Origin: an uncultured Aquimarina sp.
GTDB taxonomy: Bacteria > Bacteroidota > Bacteroidia > Flavobacteriales > Flavobacteriaceae
Direction of reading: 5' to 3'
Assembly: GCA_947498595.1 (NCBI GenBank)
Contig: CANMKX010000006.1
Location: 142,517-206,516, forward strand
DNA length: 64,000 nt
The position numbers were made by a program, and so were the translations under genes. Positions 18,002 to 26,715 of the stretch are shown piece after piece; position 1 is the stretch's first letter; every line of letters begins with the position of its first letter. The notes beneath the pieces are model-generated. The model searched no databases. It saw only the letters and a program-made list of their open reading frames with translations, and was not told where the DNA came from.

Positions 18002-19117
18002 ATGATAATTGGTGTTCCTAAGGAAATTAAAAATAACGAAAATCGTGTAGGAGTAACTCCTGCCGGCGTTATGGAGCTGGTTAAAAATGGACATACAGTG
18101 TATGTACAGCAAATTGCAGGATTGCAGAGTGGTTTTCCTGATAGCGAGTATATTGATGCAGGTGCAACAATACTTCCTACAATAGAAGAAGTATACGCAA
18201 TTGCTGAGATGATTATTAAAGTAAAAGAACCTATCGAACCAGAATATAAGTTGATTAAAAAGGATCAACTGTTATTCACGTATTTTCATTTTGCATCAAG
18301 TGAACCATTAACTAATGCAATGATTGAGCGCGGGGCGGTATGTGTATCATACGAAACTGTAGAAGAAGCAGATCGTAGCTTGCCTTTATTAACACCGATG
18401 AGTGAAGTGGCTGGACGTATGTCTATCCAACAAGGAGCAAAATATCTGGAAAAACCTTTACAAGGAAGAGGAATCTTATTAGGAGGAGTACCAGGAGTAC
18501 CACCAGCAAAAGTAATTGTATTAGGTGGTGGAGTTGTAGGAACACAAGCGGCAAAAATGGCTGCAGGTATGGGAGCAGACGTTACTATTATGGATATTAG
18601 TATGAAACGTTTACGCTACCTAGATGATGTAATGGCAGCGAATGTGAAAACAGAATTCTCAAACGAATATAATATTCGTAAGCACATTAAAGATGCAGAT
18701 CTAATCATTGGAGGAGTATTAATTCCAGGAGCAAAAGCCCCTAAATTAATTACTAGAGATATGCTTAAAGATATGCGTACAGGAACTGTATTAGTAGATG
18801 TAGCTGTAGATCAAGGTGGATGTTTTGAAACAACAAAACCAACTACACATGCAGAACCAACATATATTATTGATGATGTGGTACATTACTCTGTAGCGAA
18901 TATGCCAGGAGCTGTACCTTATACATCTACACTAGCATTGACAAATGTAACGTTGCCATATGCAGTGAGATTAGCAAATTTGGGATGGAAAAAAGCTTGT
19001 GCAGCAAGTGAACCACTTAAAAAAGGATTGAATGTAATTAATGGAGACGTAGTGTATCCAGCAATATCAGAAGCATTTGATCTACCATTGCAAAATGTAG
19101 AAAATTATTTAAACTAG
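18002..19117 (+). CDS. ald: Alanine dehydrogenase
   Basis: NAD-dependent interconversion of L-alanine and pyruvate plus ammonia. The 371-residue product starts MIIGVPKEIKNNENRVGVTP, the family's N-terminus (hence the ATG at 18002 rather than one at 17954), has KVKEPIEPEY with the substrate lysine, and the Rossmann segment VIVLGGGVVGTQAAKMAAGMG. The C-terminal part has NMPGAVPYTSTLALTN. A clear terminator follows at 19149. Confidence 0.95.
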   Translation: MIIGVPKEIKNNENRVGVTPAGVMELVKNGHTVYVQQIAGLQSGFPDSEYIDAGATILPTIEEVYAIAEMIIKVKEPIEPEYKLIKKDQLLFTYFHFASSEPLTNAMIERGAVCVSYETVEEADRSLPLLTPMSEVAGRMSIQQGAKYLEKPLQGRGILLGGVPGVPPAKVIVLGGGVVGTQAAKMAAGMGADVTIMDISMKRLRYLDDVMAANVKTEFSNEYNIRKHIKDADLIIGGVLIPGAKAPKLITRDMLKDMRTGTVLVDVAVDQGGCFETTKPTTHAEPTYIIDDVVHYSVANMPGAVPYTSTLALTNVTLPYAVRLANLGWKKACAASEPLKKGLNVINGDVVYPAISEAFDLPLQNVENYLN

Positions 19118-19148
19118 AAATTCGGCTAACTCAAGTTTATTTAAGATG

Positions 19149-19175
19149 AAACCTCGCTTTATAGCGGGGTTTCTG
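19149..19175 (+). terminator. Intrinsic terminator after ald
   Basis: Arms AAACCTCGCT (19149-19158) and AGCGGGGTTT (19163-19172) pair with one G-T wobble around a 4-base loop, followed by T-rich sequence. Confidence 0.8.
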
Positions 19176-19324
19176 TCGTTTAATCCAAAAGTATATTAAA
19201 ATTAAACTGACCAATTTGAACAATACTATACTTTATTGTATTTTTAGAAGTAAAGAAAAAAAGAATAGAGAGTAGCATGGTATAATACTTTCAATACTAA
19301 AACAACAAAAAAACAGAAAACATT

Positions 19325-20020
19325 ATGATAGGATACTATGTAATAGCAGGGATTATTTTTTTAGTCAGCTCTTATGTAAGTAATAAACTAAAAAGTAAAT
19401 TTAAATACTATTCGGGGCTTTATTTACAAAATGGAATGACAGGGGCGCAAATAGCACAAAAAATGCTTGACGATCATGGGATAAGAGATGTTGAGGTGAT
19501 TTCTACAAGAGGACAATTAACAGATCACTATAATCCAAGAAATAAAACAGTTAACCTAAGCGAAGTAGTATATAATGAGCGTAATGCAGCAGCAGCAGCA
19601 GTAGCAGCGCATGAAGTAGGGCATGCAGTACAACATGCAAAGGCCTATGGATGGTTAACAATGCGATCGCAAATTGTACCTATCGTAGGTATTGCAAGTA
19701 AATTTTCTAATATCGTAATAATGGCAGGATTAGTAATGTCAGCTTCGGCAGTAGCATTTGGTAATACCGTCTTTTTATTAGGGATCATATTGTTTGCAAT
19801 TACAACATTGTTTAGTATGATAACATTACCTGTAGAGTATGATGCAAGTAATAGAGCATTAGCTTGGCTAGAAAATGAACGAATGTTAACACAAGAAGAG
19901 CATGCGGGGGCTAAGGACGCTTTAAAATGGGCGGCAAGAACATATTTAGTTGCAGCCTTAGGATCATTAGCTACACTACTTTATTTTATATCTATATTTA
20001 TGGGGAGAAATAGAGATTAA
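19325..20020 (+). CDS. Membrane zinc metallopeptidase (YugP/DUF family)
   Basis: 231-residue integral membrane protein of the neutral zinc metallopeptidase (YugP-type) family. The zinc motif HEVGH sits in AAVAAHEVGHAVQHAK near residue 100, with preceding DHYNPRNKTVNLSEVVY and the later VEYDASNRAL that carries the third ligand region. Hydrophobic segments lie at the N-terminus and around residues 130-170 and 205-225. Family members are presumed membrane proteases; the substrate is unknown. It stands alone between two terminators. Confidence 0.9.
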   Translation: MIGYYVIAGIIFLVSSYVSNKLKSKFKYYSGLYLQNGMTGAQIAQKMLDDHGIRDVEVISTRGQLTDHYNPRNKTVNLSEVVYNERNAAAAAVAAHEVGHAVQHAKAYGWLTMRSQIVPIVGIASKFSNIVIMAGLVMSASAVAFGNTVFLLGIILFAITTLFSMITLPVEYDASNRALAWLENERMLTQEEHAGAKDALKWAARTYLVAALGSLATLLYFISIFMGRNRD

Positions 20021-20042
20021 AAAAGATAGAATAACAATAATT

Positions 20043-20078
20043 AAAAGCAGTATGTCATATATGATATACTGCTTTTTT
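20043..20078 (+). terminator. Intrinsic terminator after the metallopeptidase
   Basis: Arms AAAAGCAGTAT (20043-20053) and ATACTGCTTTT (20065-20075) are perfect complements with further pairing inside, and a T-tract follows. Confidence 0.85.
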
Positions 20079-20294
20079 TATGCTCTATAACGAGCTATAA
20101 CAATACAGAAAAAGAAGATACTATAAGTATTTAGAAAAAATGGGTAATGAAAATAGAATACAGCTACTACACTATATAATGCCAAAAGGAATTGAAACGA
20201 TCATTTAGATATTCATTAGGCATAACAACACAGGAGAAAGCTGAAAATCCCAAAAATAGAGTAAGCATCAAATCAAACCAATATTTAAAAAGAA

Positions 20295-20894
20295 ATGAAG
20301 AATTTTAGAAAAAAAGCAAGCTTAATACTAATGCTAGTAGCCGTAACTATTTTTTCATCATGCGAAAAAGAAGATTTAACAACCTTTGAGAAAATAGAAC
20401 AAGAATCTCAAAATAAAAGCATATCAGTAGAAACAGAAGAAGCATGTAGGGATTTTTCAGTACCAACATCTAAGGCAGGTTGTGGAGCCTTAACACATAC
20501 AGCATGTGAGTTTACAGGAGGATGTGATAGTGTTTTTCAAAGACATCAATTAATGATTGATATGCTGGATAATTGTAAAAGAGAATCACTACCAAGTAAC
20601 TGTAGTTGGTGGGGAAATAGAACTATTACAAAAACATTTAGTGTTGATATAAGTAATTGTGGTACTCCAGCCTATGCGCTTAATGCAACAGTAAATAGGT
20701 GGGAGCAATTAGCAAAAGATAACAAACCTCGCGGATATTTGATTACAAAATACGAAAAACAAAATGGATATATGGTAACTCGATATGGACCATATCGCTT
20801 AACAATCGAAGTGACTTATAGACAGACATTATGTATGGTGGTGATAGATACAGATCCAGGAGATTTAGAAATTGGATTTGAAACAATGAACTAA
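20295..20894 (+). CDS. Cysteine-rich lipoprotein of unknown function
   Basis: 199-residue protein with a lipoprotein signal peptide (MKNFRKKASLILMLVAVTIF, then lipobox SSC with Cys23 as the modified residue). The mature part has eight further cysteines, grouped between residues 50 and 120 (EACRDF, AGCGAL, TACEF, GGCDS, DNCKRE, SNCSWW, SNCGT) plus one near the C-terminus, an even number that suggests four disulfides in the periplasm or on the surface. I do not recognise the family. It is monocistronic and ends just before a bidirectional terminator. Confidence 0.75.
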   Translation: MKNFRKKASLILMLVAVTIFSSCEKEDLTTFEKIEQESQNKSISVETEEACRDFSVPTSKAGCGALTHTACEFTGGCDSVFQRHQLMIDMLDNCKRESLPSNCSWWGNRTITKTFSVDISNCGTPAYALNATVNRWEQLAKDNKPRGYLITKYEKQNGYMVTRYGPYRLTIEVTYRQTLCMVVIDTDPGDLEIGFETMN

Positions 20895-20906
20895 AAATAA
20901 TAATAA

Positions 20907-20950
20907 ACAAAAATGTTTATTCGATAATGAATAAATGTTTTTGTTTATTT
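20907..20950. terminator. Bidirectional terminator between convergent genes
   Basis: A long AT-rich hairpin: an arm of the form AAACAAAAATGTTTATTC pairs with GAATAAATGTTTTTGTTT, with a 2-base internal mismatch and a 6-base loop. It lies between the cysteine-rich lipoprotein gene (plus) and the Lrp gene (minus). Confidence 0.75.
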
Positions 20951-20969
20951 ATTGATTTTAAAAAAGAGA

Positions 20970-21440
20970 CTAGATTTGTATCTGTCTATCTATCTGTTGA
21001 TTAAGGGAAATGAAAGTTTCTGTACGCGAAACTCCATCGATGGCTTGTATGTTTTTGTTTAATACGTGCATTAAATGTTCGTTATCTCTACAAAGAATTT
21101 TTAAAAAAACAGACCAATTACCTGTAGTATAATGACATTCGATAACTTCGGGAATTTCCTTTAGTTGATGAACAGCATGAGGATTGCTAACAGCCTTATC
21201 TAGATAAACACCTACAAAAGCCATCGTTTTATAACCCAAAACTTTTGGATTAATAATAAATTTAGAACCAGCAATTAACCCAGAAGCCTCTAGTTTACGT
21301 AAACGTTGATGAATAGCAGCTCCAGAAATACCTATTTTACGAGCAATTTCTAATATTGGTTTACGAGCATCTTCCATAAGATTACGTAAGATCTCTTTAT
21401 CAATACCATCAATTTTAAATTCAGATTTGGTGTTTTTCAT
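20970..21440 (-). CDS. Lrp/AsnC-family transcriptional regulator
   Basis: 156-residue regulator: N-terminal winged helix-turn-helix (IDKEILRNLMEDARKPILEIARKIGISGAAIHQRLRKL; residues about 12-50) and a C-terminal RAM ligand-binding domain (KTMAFVGVYL, VIECHYTTGNWSVFLKILCRD). Family members sense amino acids as oligomers. It is downstream of, and codirectional with, the saccharopine dehydrogenase-like gene, which makes regulation of amino-acid metabolism plausible, but a strong hairpin at 21453 separates the two. Confidence 0.94.
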   Translation of the reverse strand: MKNTKSEFKIDGIDKEILRNLMEDARKPILEIARKIGISGAAIHQRLRKLEASGLIAGSKFIINPKVLGYKTMAFVGVYLDKAVSNPHAVHQLKEIPEVIECHYTTGNWSVFLKILCRDNEHLMHVLNKNIQAIDGVSRTETFISLNQQIDRQIQI

Positions 21441-21452
21441 AGGTTAAAAGAA

Positions 21453-21494
21453 AACGGTTTGAAATCAAAAATACAATAATGATTTCAAACCGTT
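21453..21494 (-). terminator. Strong terminator between the saccharopine dehydrogenase and Lrp genes
   Basis: Perfect 15-base arms AACGGTTTGAAATCA (21453-21467) and TGATTTCAAACCGTT (21480-21494) around a 12-base loop. Read on the minus strand it ends CCGTTTTCTTTT, the layout of an intrinsic terminator for the upstream gene. It would leave only about 13 bases before the Lrp start, so the Lrp gene depends on read-through or a promoter overlapping the hairpin. Confidence 0.8.
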
Positions 21495-21523
21495 ATTAGA
21501 TATGTATATATCTTGATTATATG

Positions 21524-22897
21524 TTATCCTTTAACACCACCTTCAGGGTTGTACCCTAAATACTCACGTTCTTGTTCTTTAAAGACGATATTATATTCTT
21601 CTAATTCTTTTAGGATAGGTTCGTAAATCTCTTTTTTGATAGGGATTTGTACACCTGTAGCCTTTATATCACCATTTAAGATTTTTAAGGTAGCCATTGC
21701 AACTGGTAAACCAACTGTTTTGGCCATAGAAGTATATGTTTGATCTTCACCGATACTAACCATAGTTGCATCAATTTGTTTTTTCACACCATCGATTTCG
21801 TAGCCAAACTTGTGATACATTACAAGCATGTCTTTATCTTCAGGAGCTAAAGACCATTTTTCAACTAAAATCTTTTGTAGAGCCTGCGCAGGAGTAGCAT
21901 CTTTAATACCAATCTTTTTATCTTTATTAAATAAATCAAGTTCAAGTAACTTATCCCACATAATATCATCCTGATCAATTTTTAAAGCATGACGCAATTT
22001 TAATTCAACAGAATCGGTTGGAGAATATGGTAAAAAAGAATTGACAAAATCACGATAACTCATCTGTTCAGAATTATCAATCGTATAATCATCATCAGTC
22101 ATCCCTAATTGCACAAACGTATTCCAAGCTCTAGAGAATCCAATTCTACGAATAGTACCTCTATATAAGGTAAGAACATCCTCTAAACCATAAATCTTTT
22201 GATATTTAAGAGAATTACGGTTTGCATATGCTTCAAAACGACCATATCCATCTACTTCAAGAAATTCGGTTCTTCTAAAGAGTTTATTATAAGGAATATA
22301 TTTATAAGTACCTTCCTGTAAAAACTTAGCTGCACTACCTTGACCAGCAACAACAACATTTCTTGGATTCCAAGTAAACTTATAATTCCATAAATTAGTA
22401 TCACTTTCAGGAGCAACCAATCCTCCAGTAAATGATTCAAACAATAGTAATTTTCCGCCTTGATCTTTGATACGATCAATCACTTGCATTGCACTCATGT
22501 GGTCAATACCAGGATCAACACCAATTTCATTCATAAAGGTCAAACCTTTAGCCTTGGCTTCACTATCCAGTGCCTGCATTTCTTCGCTTACATAAGAGGC
22601 TGTAACCATAGATTTTCCAAAAGTAAGACAATCTTGGGCAACATTGATATGGAACCTAGCTGGTAGCATAGAGACAACGATGTCTGCATTTTGAATAGCG
22701 CTTTCTCTAGAATCCTTATCAAACACATCTAATACAATAGCATCGGTATTAGGATGATCAGCTTGAAGTTTTTTAGCATTCTCATAAGAGACATCGCCAA
22801 TTGTTATATGTAAATTTTGAGACGTTGATTTTTCTTGGAAATATCGAATTAAAACTGCGGTAGACTTACCTGCTCCGATCACTAATATCTTTCGCAT
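21524..22897 (-). CDS. Saccharopine dehydrogenase-like oxidoreductase
   Basis: 457-residue NAD(P)-dependent enzyme of the saccharopine dehydrogenase/LYS9-type family. It begins KILVIGAGKSTAVLIRYF (Rossmann loop), then VSMLPARFHINVAQDCL, MNEIGVDPGIDHMSAMQ and SFTGGLVAPESDTNLWNYKF, all typical of glutamate-forming saccharopine reductases. In Bacteroidetes it is thought to act in lysine degradation, which is inference from the family. Terminator at 21453 and an Lrp regulator follow. Confidence 0.92.
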   Translation of the reverse strand: MRKILVIGAGKSTAVLIRYFQEKSTSQNLHITIGDVSYENAKKLQADHPNTDAIVLDVFDKDSRESAIQNADIVVSMLPARFHINVAQDCLTFGKSMVTASYVSEEMQALDSEAKAKGLTFMNEIGVDPGIDHMSAMQVIDRIKDQGGKLLLFESFTGGLVAPESDTNLWNYKFTWNPRNVVVAGQGSAAKFLQEGTYKYIPYNKLFRRTEFLEVDGYGRFEAYANRNSLKYQKIYGLEDVLTLYRGTIRRIGFSRAWNTFVQLGMTDDDYTIDNSEQMSYRDFVNSFLPYSPTDSVELKLRHALKIDQDDIMWDKLLELDLFNKDKKIGIKDATPAQALQKILVEKWSLAPEDKDMLVMYHKFGYEIDGVKKQIDATMVSIGEDQTYTSMAKTVGLPVAMATLKILNGDIKATGVQIPIKKEIYEPILKELEEYNIVFKEQEREYLGYNPEGGVKG

Positions 22898-22913
22898 CTG
22901 TTATATTTTTTGG

Positions 22914-22921
22914 TAAATTTG
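22914..22921 (+). promoter_or_regulatory. -7 promoter element for DUF423 gene
   Basis: TAAATTTG fits TAnnTTTG, in the short divergent spacer between the saccharopine dehydrogenase-like gene and the DUF423 gene, 52 bases before its ATG. Confidence 0.5.
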
Positions 22922-22972
22922 AGACGAATTTAGGGATATATTGACAATCCTCTTCTATAAAAAATGAAAATA

Positions 22973-23356
22973 ATGGATAAAAAAATATTGATTACTGGTG
23001 GTGTAGCTGGATTATTAGCGGTGATTTTAGGAGCTTACGGCGCACATGGATTAGAGAAATTTGTGGATGCAGATAGTATAACTTCTTTTGTTACAGGGGT
23101 TCGATATCAAATGTATCACGCAATCGTTTTCGTGTTATTGGGAATGATGAAAATTATAGATACTCCTGCAAAGAAGAAAATATATTACTTTTTTCTGTCA
23201 GGAATGATCCTATTTTCTGGATCAATTTATTTACTAGTAACAGATGTTATTTTCGGAATGGACTTGTCAAGTATTGGTTTTATTACACCTATAGGAGGAT
23301 TGTTGTTAATTACTGGTTGGATTTTCTTGATTATTTCATTTATGAAGATTAAGTGA
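22973..23356 (+). CDS. DUF423 small membrane protein
   Basis: 127-residue protein with four predicted transmembrane helices. The motifs GAYGAHGLEKF near residue 20 and VRYQMYHAIVFVLLG are the DUF423 (YwdK/YgdD) signature; function is unknown. An ATG three codons upstream (22964) is equally possible; MDKKILITGG fits the usual family N-terminus better. Confidence 0.9.
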   Translation: MDKKILITGGVAGLLAVILGAYGAHGLEKFVDADSITSFVTGVRYQMYHAIVFVLLGMMKIIDTPAKKKIYYFFLSGMILFSGSIYLLVTDVIFGMDLSSIGFITPIGGLLLITGWIFLIISFMKIK

Positions 23357-23361
23357 TCTTT

Positions 23362-23395
23362 TTTGGTGATGGTGTGCTAATAATTTATAGATTTG
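23362..23395 (+). promoter_or_regulatory. Promoter of pckA (-33 TTTG and -7 TAGATTTG)
   Basis: TTTG at 23362-23365 and TAGATTTG at 23388-23395, 22 bases apart, match both Bacteroidetes promoter boxes. The ATG of pckA is 30 bases downstream. This is the best two-box promoter seen in the window. Confidence 0.65.
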
Positions 23396-23425
23396 TGCTT
23401 ATAGAATAAACACAACACTATATTT

Positions 23426-24982
23426 ATGGAATCATTGTATCCAGAAACGAAAACGTTTTCGTTAACAGACTATGGCATTGAAGATGCAAAGATGCGTTAT
23501 CAAATGTCTCCTGAGGCGCTTCAGGAAGAAGTATTGAATAGAAATCAAGGACAATTAACAGATTCAGGTACACTGGCGATACGTACAGGCGAATTTACTG
23601 GACGCTCTCCTATGGATCGATTCATTGTTAAAGATGATGTTACTAAAGACAAAATATGGTGGGGAGATATCAATATCCCCTTTGAAGAAGATGCTTTTGA
23701 TGCTTTGTATGATAAAGTAACAAAATATCTTTCAGGAAAAGAATTGTTTGTAAGAGATAGTTATGCTTGTGCAGACGAAGATTACAGATTGAATATTCGT
23801 GTAATCAATGAACAACCTTGGTCTAATATGTTTGCTTATAACATGTTTTTAAGACCAGAAGCAGCAGAACTTGAGAAATTTTCACCAGATTGGTTGATTG
23901 TAAATGCACCAGGTTTTATGGCTGATGCATTAAAAGACAAAACACGTCAACATAATTTTGCGATCTTAAACTTCTCTAAGAAAATTGCTTTAATAGGAGG
24001 TACGGGATATACAGGAGAGATCAAAAAAGGAATCTTTTCGGCATTGAATTTTATTTTGCCAGTAGAGCGTAACTGTTTGCCTATGCACTGTTCTGCTAAT
24101 GAAGGAGAAAATGGGAATACAGCATTATTCTTTGGATTATCAGGAACTGGAAAAACTACATTATCTACAGATCCAAATAGAAAATTGATTGGAGATGATG
24201 AACATGCTTGGACAGAAGAAAATACAGTGTTTAATTTTGAAGGTGGGTGTTATGCAAAGGTGATTGATTTATCTGCAGAGAAAGAACCAGAGATTTTTAA
24301 TGCAATAAAACCAGGCGCTTTATTAGAAAATGTAATACTTGATGATGCTGGTATGGTAGATTATCATGATACTTCAATTACTCAAAACACAAGAGTAAGT
24401 TATCCTATTTATCATATTGAAAATATAAAGAAGCCAAGTAAAGGAAGTACTGTAGATAATATCTTTTTCTTAACAGCAGATGCATTTGGGGTATTGCCTC
24501 CAATCTCTAAGTTGACAGAAGAACAGGCATCGTATCATTTTATTAGTGGATATACAGCAAAAGTAGCTGGAACAGAAGCAGGAGTAAATGAACCACAACC
24601 AAGTTTTTCAGCTTGTTTTGGGGCACCGTTTATGCCATTGCATCCACAGGAATATGGAGACATGTTAAAAGATAAAATCAAGAAAACTGGTGCAAAAGTA
24701 TGGTTGGTGAATACAGGATGGACTGGAGGTCCTTATGGTATTGGTAGTCGTATGAAATTGAGATATACAAGAGCTATGATTAATGCAGCTTTAAATGGAG
24801 ATCTTGATAATGTAGAATATGGAACGAATGAAGTTTTTGGATTGGAAGTGCCTAAAACTTGCCCAGAGGTGCCATCTGAAGTATTAGATGCTAGAAGAAC
24901 ATGGGAAGATAAAGATGCTTATGATAAACAAGCGAATGAATTAGCAGAGTCTTTTAAGAAGAATTATGCGAAATTTGAGTAG
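23426..24982 (+). CDS. pckA: Phosphoenolpyruvate carboxykinase (ATP)
   Basis: Gluconeogenic enzyme converting oxaloacetate and ATP to phosphoenolpyruvate, CO2 and ADP. The 518-residue protein has RTGEFTGRSPMDRFIV, the kinase-1 loop GLSGTGKTTLSTDP, the kinase-2 region LIGDDEHAW, and GGCYAKVIDLS. The C-terminal TAKVAGTEAG and GWTGGPYGIGSRM are also intact. It has its own two-box promoter and terminator, so it is a single-gene unit. Confidence 0.97.
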   Translation: MESLYPETKTFSLTDYGIEDAKMRYQMSPEALQEEVLNRNQGQLTDSGTLAIRTGEFTGRSPMDRFIVKDDVTKDKIWWGDINIPFEEDAFDALYDKVTKYLSGKELFVRDSYACADEDYRLNIRVINEQPWSNMFAYNMFLRPEAAELEKFSPDWLIVNAPGFMADALKDKTRQHNFAILNFSKKIALIGGTGYTGEIKKGIFSALNFILPVERNCLPMHCSANEGENGNTALFFGLSGTGKTTLSTDPNRKLIGDDEHAWTEENTVFNFEGGCYAKVIDLSAEKEPEIFNAIKPGALLENVILDDAGMVDYHDTSITQNTRVSYPIYHIENIKKPSKGSTVDNIFFLTADAFGVLPPISKLTEEQASYHFISGYTAKVAGTEAGVNEPQPSFSACFGAPFMPLHPQEYGDMLKDKIKKTGAKVWLVNTGWTGGPYGIGSRMKLRYTRAMINAALNGDLDNVEYGTNEVFGLEVPKTCPEVPSEVLDARRTWEDKDAYDKQANELAESFKKNYAKFE

Positions 24983-25000
24983 TTGACATAATAATATATG

Positions 25001-25036
25001 AAAAAGCGGATGATTTTTAAATCATCCGCTTTTTTT
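25001..25036. terminator. Strong bidirectional terminator after pckA
   Basis: Perfect 16-base arms AAAAAGCGGATGATTT (25001-25016) and AAATCATCCGCTTTTT (25019-25034) between convergent pckA and the hemD-like gene. Confidence 0.9.
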
Positions 25037-25066
25037 ATTTAGATAAAAAATAAAGAATATGAATCT

Positions 25067-25813
25067 TTACTTTTTATTAGCTTCTTGAATGTATTTTTTC
25101 AATGCCATTGTCATTGAAGGAGTTTCTGGAGTTGGAGCTTGAATATTGCAAACTAACCCATGCTCTTCAGCAGCTTTAATAGTAGAGTTCCCAAAAACAG
25201 CAATACGAGTATCGTTTTGCTTAAAATCAGGAAAATTCTCAAATAGAGACTTAATACCTGAAGGGCTAAAGAAAACTAAAATGTCATAAAATACATCTCT
25301 TAAATTAGAAAGATCGCTAACGACAGTTTTGTAAAATACAGCCTGTTTCCAATCTACTTTTAACCCATCTAAAGTGTTAGGGATTAAAGGTTTCAATTGA
25401 TCAGAAGAAGGAAGTAAGAACTTTTCGTTTTTATACTTCTTGATTAAAGGAGATAATTCAGGAAAAGTACGTTTACCAACATAAATTTTTCTTTTTCTAT
25501 AAACCACATATTTTTGTAAGTAATAAGCAACAGCTTCACTTTGACAAAAGTATTTTAGGCTATCAGGAATTTTATAACGCATTTCTTCTGCAATTCTAAA
25601 GAAATGGTCTACGGCATTACGACTAGTAAGGATAATAGCAGTAAATTGAGAAAGATCTACTTTTTGGTGTCTAACCTCTTTTGCGTCAACGCCCTCTACA
25701 TGGATGAATGGTACAAAATCAATTTTTACCCGCTGTCTTTCTTCAAGGTCGTGGTATGGTGAATTTTCTACTTTAGGTTCCGGTTGAGAAACCAAAATTG
25801 TTTTCACTTTCAT
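25067..25813 (-). CDS. hemD: Uroporphyrinogen-III synthase family protein
   Basis: 248-residue HemD-type protein, which would cyclise hydroxymethylbilane with ring-D inversion in haem synthesis. It opens VKTILVSQPEPKVENSPYHDL and has DLSQFTAIILTSRNAVDHFFRIA, YKTVVSDLSNL and DILVFFSPSGIKSLFENFP, the two-lobed HemD pattern. HemD sequences are poorly conserved, so the enzyme identity is less sure than the fold. It is the second gene after DUF4271 on the minus strand (27 bases between), an arrangement I associate with Flavobacteriia. Confidence 0.85.
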   Translation of the reverse strand: MKVKTILVSQPEPKVENSPYHDLEERQRVKIDFVPFIHVEGVDAKEVRHQKVDLSQFTAIILTSRNAVDHFFRIAEEMRYKIPDSLKYFCQSEAVAYYLQKYVVYRKRKIYVGKRTFPELSPLIKKYKNEKFLLPSSDQLKPLIPNTLDGLKVDWKQAVFYKTVVSDLSNLRDVFYDILVFFSPSGIKSLFENFPDFKQNDTRIAVFGNSTIKAAEEHGLVCNIQAPTPETPSMTMALKKYIQEANKK

Positions 25814-25840
25814 ATGTAATTCTTTTGTAAAGTTCCTTAT

Positions 25841-26497
25841 CTATAGTATAAACAATTTATATACTACAAAATAGGGTGCGATTTCAAGTGTGCAAAGATA
25901 TAAAATAAAATAGAACAAGTTGCTATAAATGATATTTTCCTGCTTTTTGTAAAAAAGAATTAAAGAAGTCACATTAAGAAGAGCAAAAATAACACATATT
26001 ATCTGTAATAAAATTTGAGTAGGCGTAATAGTATAAGCTAGAAACAAAACAATTGGTAATAGTAATATACCTAAGTAATTACGATAGCTTAGTTTAGCGA
26101 AAGTATATTCTTCAATTAAAGATTCAATAGAAAAAATAACCGCAATAATCTTCTCAATAAGTAATTTACACAATACAAAAAGCATATAAGCAATTGTTAT
26201 TTGTGTATACAAGAAAAATCCTTTGGTATCAGTTTTCCAATCAAAAGTCTGATACGTTATATAAATAAATAGAGCTACAGTTAATATCTGTATGCTTACT
26301 AATATTGTATTAAAAAGATTAGAACCCTTATGTTGTTTTTGTTGAGTAGATAAATATTTGTTATCTGTAAATAATGTTAAGAAATCAAAAAACTTGACAC
26401 TATTAACTAAGCGTAATACAACTAAAAGTATTAGGCATGTTATAAAGATTGAAGTAATCCAATCTGTAGAAGAAATATGTCTAGTAATTAATTCCAT
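25841..26497 (-). CDS. DUF4271 integral membrane protein
   Basis: 218-residue protein with about six hydrophobic segments; matches the Bacteroidetes DUF4271 family by its position upstream of the hemD-like gene, its length and the SVKFFDFLTLFTDNKYLS segment after the first helix. Function unknown. It is the first gene of a two-gene minus-strand operon. Confidence 0.78.
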   Translation of the reverse strand: MELITRHISSTDWITSIFITCLILLVVLRLVNSVKFFDFLTLFTDNKYLSTQQKQHKGSNLFNTILVSIQILTVALFIYITYQTFDWKTDTKGFFLYTQITIAYMLFVLCKLLIEKIIAVIFSIESLIEEYTFAKLSYRNYLGILLLPIVLFLAYTITPTQILLQIICVIFALLNVTSLILFYKKQENIIYSNLFYFILYLCTLEIAPYFVVYKLFIL

Positions 26498-26691
26498 AAA
26501 TAGTAAGTGAACAAAATTACATGATCCGAGATAATATAAAGAAAGAAAGTGAAAAAAAATGAAGAATACTTTTTTAGGGTTGATATACAGCTTATAAAGA
26601 GAGGCGAATGCCTGAATTTTTGAAATAATTAAAGTAGTAATTTAGATTAAAAATAGAAAAGGACTATAGAAATTACTCCCAAATATTTAAT

Positions 26692-26699
26692 TATATTTG
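26692..26699 (+). promoter_or_regulatory. -7 promoter element for the glycosyltransferase/pyrC operon
   Basis: TATATTTG fits TAnnTTTG and lies only 17 bases before the ATG at 26716, implying a very short leader. Confidence 0.55.
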
Positions 26700-26715
26700 C
26701 CTGAAAATAGCTTTG

